Origin: Ferruginibacter sp.
GTDB taxonomy: Bacteria > Bacteroidota > Bacteroidia > Chitinophagales > Chitinophagaceae
Direction: 5' to 3'
Assembly: GCA_013141115.1 (NCBI GenBank)
Contig: JABFRP010000003.1
Location: 124,001-188,000 of the forward strand
Length of the DNA: 64,000 nt
Positions within the stretch are counted from its first letter, which is position 1; every line of letters begins with the position of its first letter. The position numbers and the translations under genes are program-made. The notes under the pieces were generated by a model. The model made no database searches, was not told the origin of the DNA, and saw nothing but the letters and a program-made list of their open reading frames with translations. Positions 61,164-64,000 of this stretch are shown here, piece after piece.

Positions 61164-61652
61164 TTAAGTGCTGTACACCTGCAACTTTACATTATCCACC
61201 TCAATTTCTTTTTCAAAATGCAAACCAAGTTTGGTTAACAATTTAACAGAGCTGGTATTGTGTGGTACTGTAGTGGCTAAAATAGTTTTGTAAGCTTCTT
61301 CTTTACCGGCGATAGATAATACCATTGCAGCAGCTTCGTATGCATAGCCTTGCCCGCTATATTCGGGTAATAAGGCAAAACCAATATCAAAATGATCCAG
61401 GTAACTACGCTTTATAAATGATATGATACCAATGGGGGTATTATCATTTTTTAACCTGGCCACCCAATACGTTATATTGGGCGTGTTTTTTATTTTTTGG
61501 ATATAAGCTATTGCATCTGCTGTGGAGTGTACATTTCTATCGCCAATAAATGCTATCCATCCCTTTGTATTTAATATTGAAAGCACAAAATCATGATCCT
61601 CTTCTGTGATGATGTTTAATACGAGCCGTGGAGTAGTTATTTGGGTTTGCAT
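61164..61652 (-). CDS. GNAT-family N-acetyltransferase (RimJ/RimL-like)
   Basis: This 162-aa protein begins TPRLVLNIITEEDHDFVLSIL, the RimJ/RimL start, and has the acetyl-CoA-binding loop LLPEYSGQGYAYEAAAMVL and the final HNTSSVKLLTKLGLHFEKEI. The acceptor is unknown. It is convergent with bshC. Confidence 0.87.
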   Translation of the reverse strand: MQTQITTPRLVLNIITEEDHDFVLSILNTKGWIAFIGDRNVHSTADAIAYIQKIKNTPNITYWVARLKNDNTPIGIISFIKRSYLDHFDIGFALLPEYSGQGYAYEAAAMVLSIAGKEEAYKTILATTVPHNTSSVKLLTKLGLHFEKEIEVDNVKLQVYST

Positions 61653-61770
61653 GGTTGTATAAGTTGTTGGTTTGTATTAAATATTTAAGCATAAATATGG
61701 CGTTGTTAGCAAAACTCCGTTCCCTGGTAAAATATAATTGCCAAAGCTTATTGTTCTGCTTTAAGGCCTA

Positions 61771-62535
61771 TCATTGAAGATACATATTGTATGTCCTTTT
61801 TTTTGCTTCTAACCAAAAGCTGCAATTTTTTATTTGTTCTGTATCCTTAAAATGCTGAAAATGATTTTCTATCAATTTATAACAATGCTCAACTATAGAT
61901 TCATTATCATTAAGTCCAATCAATTTTTCTGTTCCCGTCAACTCAAATTTCTCTAACAGAAAATAGGCAGTCCAAAAATTTATGTAGTACTGCCCTTCTT
62001 GCAGATGCTCATAAAATGGTCGCAATTGCTCCTTTGCCTTATAGTCTAAAGCTTTTTGCTCTAACTTTTTGTATAGCGGAAGTGTTGTATTGTCAAATTG
62101 AAATGGCAGAAGGTTATTAATAAATGCAGTTCTGCAGGTAATTAAGAAAGTGTCAGGATTTATTTTTATATCGTTGTAAATTGCTTCCAGTTTTTTCCAA
62201 TAATCCTTACACATCCATTTAAACATTTGGTAAGTTATTTCAGTTGTTAGCTTGCTTATTTTACTTTTCTTTTCTATTAAAAAAAGTATTTTTTCAACCA
62301 ACCAGCTTTCATCAAAACCTGCCCATTCGCCTGCAACCCCTAATAAATTACCTTGCAACACCGGAAAAACTTCATATTTATTTATAGTTTTAACTTCTTC
62401 AAACGTATAAGGACTGTCAATGATAGCGAAAGCAATCTGTCTGAAGTCTGCGTCTTGTAATTCTGTATCAAGATAGAATTCAGAAAGTGCTATCCAAATT
62501 GGTCGGCGTTGTTCTAGGTTTACAAGGGCTGTCAT
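61771..62535 (-). CDS. DUF7079-like protein
   Basis: This 254-aa protein has an N-terminal region (RRPIWIALSEFYLDTELQ, then YEVFPVLQGNLLGVAGEWAG with FDESWL) that agrees with what I recall of DUF7079 proteins. The remaining 150 residues are helical and less familiar. No signal peptide is present. It is in the second accessory run on the minus strand, and the motif GCTAAC lies in the gap downstream of its stop. Confidence 0.55.
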   Translation of the reverse strand: MTALVNLEQRRPIWIALSEFYLDTELQDADFRQIAFAIIDSPYTFEEVKTINKYEVFPVLQGNLLGVAGEWAGFDESWLVEKILFLIEKKSKISKLTTEITYQMFKWMCKDYWKKLEAIYNDIKINPDTFLITCRTAFINNLLPFQFDNTTLPLYKKLEQKALDYKAKEQLRPFYEHLQEGQYYINFWTAYFLLEKFELTGTEKLIGLNDNESIVEHCYKLIENHFQHFKDTEQIKNCSFWLEAKKRTYNMYLQ

Positions 62536-62700
62536 AAAGTTGCGTACAAATTACAGGGCTTTTGCAGGTGGAGAATATTTTGATGAAGGTAAAACTAATG
62601 TTGAACATTGTTTGTTTCACCAGAACCAAAGCCTGGCTTTGTGTTAGCTGATATGAGTTTGTGAGGCCCAATTTTCATAAAACCCGATGCTGTATTTTTC

Positions 62701-63450
62701 TCACTGTTGTTCAAGTCTTGCGATTGCCTGAATATTTTTCTTTTCAATGTCTGTTAAACAATTGGAAACATCTTTTAAAAAAGGGTTGTACCAATCTTTC
62801 TTTCTAAAATACTTTTCCATCTCTCCGCCTGCTTGAAATATCAGGCCATAGTTTGCATAAATAGTATTACGCATAATTTTTAATTCCTGCTTTGTCTTTC
62901 CTTTAAAGTAATTGTCGGGCTGAACATTTATTGATAATTGATAACGCTCTTTGTCGTCATAAAAAATGTCTATGCTTGTTGAATAGTGCCCCACTTCTGC
63001 ACTGTCTTTTCCATAGTTTCTTTCTTCAATTGGGTCGCAAAAAAGCAGTAAAGCATTTGTTGTTTTATTTTCGTATTTGTGTGCTGTAAAAAGGCCACTG
63101 TATTCTCCAAATAAAATTTTATTTCCTTCAACCGACACTTTGTTAAATGTCTTGCATTGCCTTTGCCAACATTGCTTTTTTGTATAAAGATTTGTAGCCC
63201 AGGTACCATTCCAGATTTGAATGTTCAAACTATCTTCATTTTGAAGTATCACAAAATCCCATTCTCCCTCTGATTCTCCAAAATGATAAACGCCAATCCT
63301 TTGTTTGATGGGCTTTACATCACTAGTAAAGTCTTTTGTGTTGTAGGTTTCTTCAGTAACTTCATTAAACAGGTACTTTGGAATTTGTCCCAACGAAAAG
63401 GTAGTTGTCAAAGTAAAAACTGTTAATAAGATTTGTCGAACAAAAAACAT
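62701..63450 (-). CDS. Secreted YARHG-domain protein
   Basis: This 249-aa protein has signal peptide MFFVRQILLTVFTLTTTFSLGQ. A central region of about 160 residues is strand-rich and unrecognised. The last 65 residues match a YARHG domain (LKIMRNTIYANYGLIFQAGG, then YFRKKDWYNPF with an E-rich end). YARHG is an uncharacterised extracellular domain. The motif AGCTAAC lies downstream of the stop at 62643-62649. Confidence 0.65.
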   Translation of the reverse strand: MFFVRQILLTVFTLTTTFSLGQIPKYLFNEVTEETYNTKDFTSDVKPIKQRIGVYHFGESEGEWDFVILQNEDSLNIQIWNGTWATNLYTKKQCWQRQCKTFNKVSVEGNKILFGEYSGLFTAHKYENKTTNALLLFCDPIEERNYGKDSAEVGHYSTSIDIFYDDKERYQLSINVQPDNYFKGKTKQELKIMRNTIYANYGLIFQAGGEMEKYFRKKDWYNPFLKDVSNCLTDIEKKNIQAIARLEQQ

Positions 63451-63516
63451 TTAATGGCCAATTTTAAAGTGTGATGATGGTTTAACAAAATAGCAGCAAA
63501 CCTAATTGTACGCATA

Positions 63517-64000
63517 CTATTCTTTCTTCAACTTGAATGAGTTTAAAAAGTTTAAAGCCTCTTTATTATTTTGTGCGCCATTTTTGCACATTACAATTAC
63601 CTGGTAGTAATAATCATTTACTATAAATGACCTCAAATGCATCACTACCATTCCATTTATCATTGTTCCTTGCCCTTCGATGCCCCAATAGCCGTTTAAG
63701 TTAATTTCTTTTTGAAATAAAATTTTTCCATTTGATTGGTTTTTGATGTTGTCTGTAAAAGCTTTCGTAACAAATGCTCTTACTTGTTCAGTTGACACTG
63801 TTTTTAACTTGACTGCAGGAAGGTTTACATAATTTACACCATACATAATATTTTTTGTTGCCGGCAAATCTATTTGGTCTTTTGGGGTTTCATATGCTTC
63901 TAACATAGCGTATGTATTTCCAAATAGTTCGTGAAAAGTTGGGTTGTCCCTGGTTTTTGTTTTGCCCGGAAAGTTTGCTTCAAATTTTTTGATTGGCTTT
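63517..64000 (-). CDS. Hypothetical protein, 5' end outside the window
   Basis: The frame is open from the right window edge to a stop at 63517; the first ATG in view at 63906 is internal, since upstream codons (KPIKKFEANFPGKTK and onward) remain open. About 160 residues are visible, mixed alpha/beta, with a C-terminal strand-helix ALNFLNSFKLKKE. The family is not known. Confidence 0.6.
   Translation of the reverse strand, partial: KPIKKFEANFPGKTKTRDNPTFHELFGNTYAMLEAYETPKDQIDLPATKNIMYGVNYVNLPAVKLKTVSTEQVRAFVTKAFTDNIKNQSNGKILFQKEINLNGYWGIEGQGTMINGMVVMHLRSFIVNDYYYQVIVMCKNGAQNNKEALNFLNSFKLKKE

Noticed and set aside
62536..62700. Possible second attC between the YARHG and DUF7079-like genes
   Set aside because: AGCTAAC is followed by CAAAGCCAGGCTTTG, but the far arm matches only weakly, there is no GTT box before 62535, and the start box of the YARHG unit (GTTAAAC) is not complementary to AGCTAAC.
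1..64000. CRISPR arrays, rRNA and tRNA genes
   Set aside because: No regularly spaced direct repeats and no recognisable tRNA or rRNA segments were seen by eye in the intergenic regions; a covariance search was not possible.

Overview
The window reads as a chromosomal segment of a low-GC Bacteroidota, most likely a Chitinophagaceae-type bacterium. Supporting this are the TANNTTTG-type -7 promoter elements just upstream of many starts, the cluster rpmB-rpmG-DUF4295-ftsY, an S46 dipeptidyl peptidase, a CCDC81-type HU protein, DUF2723, TonB-type barrels and bacillithiol synthesis (bshC). Most genes are housekeeping or envelope genes in short operons on both strands. I saw no rRNA, tRNA or CRISPR array.

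Layout. 1-10351: a gene tail, a beta-propeller, a FUSC membrane protein, small lipoproteins and membrane proteins, a methyltransferase, a Tat-exported Gfo/Idh/MocA oxidoreductase and a TPR protein. 10400-14345: an accessory island, with an IS3-family (IS407-like) element at 10539-11816 followed by minus-strand hypothetical genes arranged like integron gene cassettes. A long imperfect inverted repeat with AAC/GTT ends lies at 12415-12613, and its outer motif is exactly complementary to the start of the same putative cassette at 14237-14245. 14405-30716: lipoyl E2, CinA, Uma2, DacB, thioesterase, DoxX, a giant TPR protein plus outer-membrane barrel, CCDC81-HU, LspA, methyltransferase, glutaminyl cyclase and a saccharopine dehydrogenase-like enzyme. 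31007-43951: YwqK-like protein, GNAT, DPP11-like peptidase, PolX, a broken histone-like gene, L27/L21, PlsC, PriA and MurB.

43999-50697 holds a minus-strand set of MoxR/ChlI-like ATPase, a secreted protein with two ExbD-like domains, a VWA protein and a DUF2723 protein. 50878-61102 holds a DMT transporter, L28, L33, DUF4295, FtsY, a cytoplasmic ComEC-like metallo-beta-lactamase protein with a 44-aa downstream ORF, a TonB-dependent receptor, RimO and BshC (frameshifted at an A8 run). 61164-64000 is a GNAT gene followed by a second accessory run of minus-strand genes (DUF7079-like, YARHG, hypothetical).

Three themes stand out. First, the candidate integron-type cassette, with no integrase in view, damaged by an IS. 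Second, intergenic repeat families that also run into coding sequence (E2 linker, PlsC tail, a signal peptide). Third, reading-frame breaks confined to poly-A runs (bshC, the histone-like gene), which may be assembly errors or real slippage sites.
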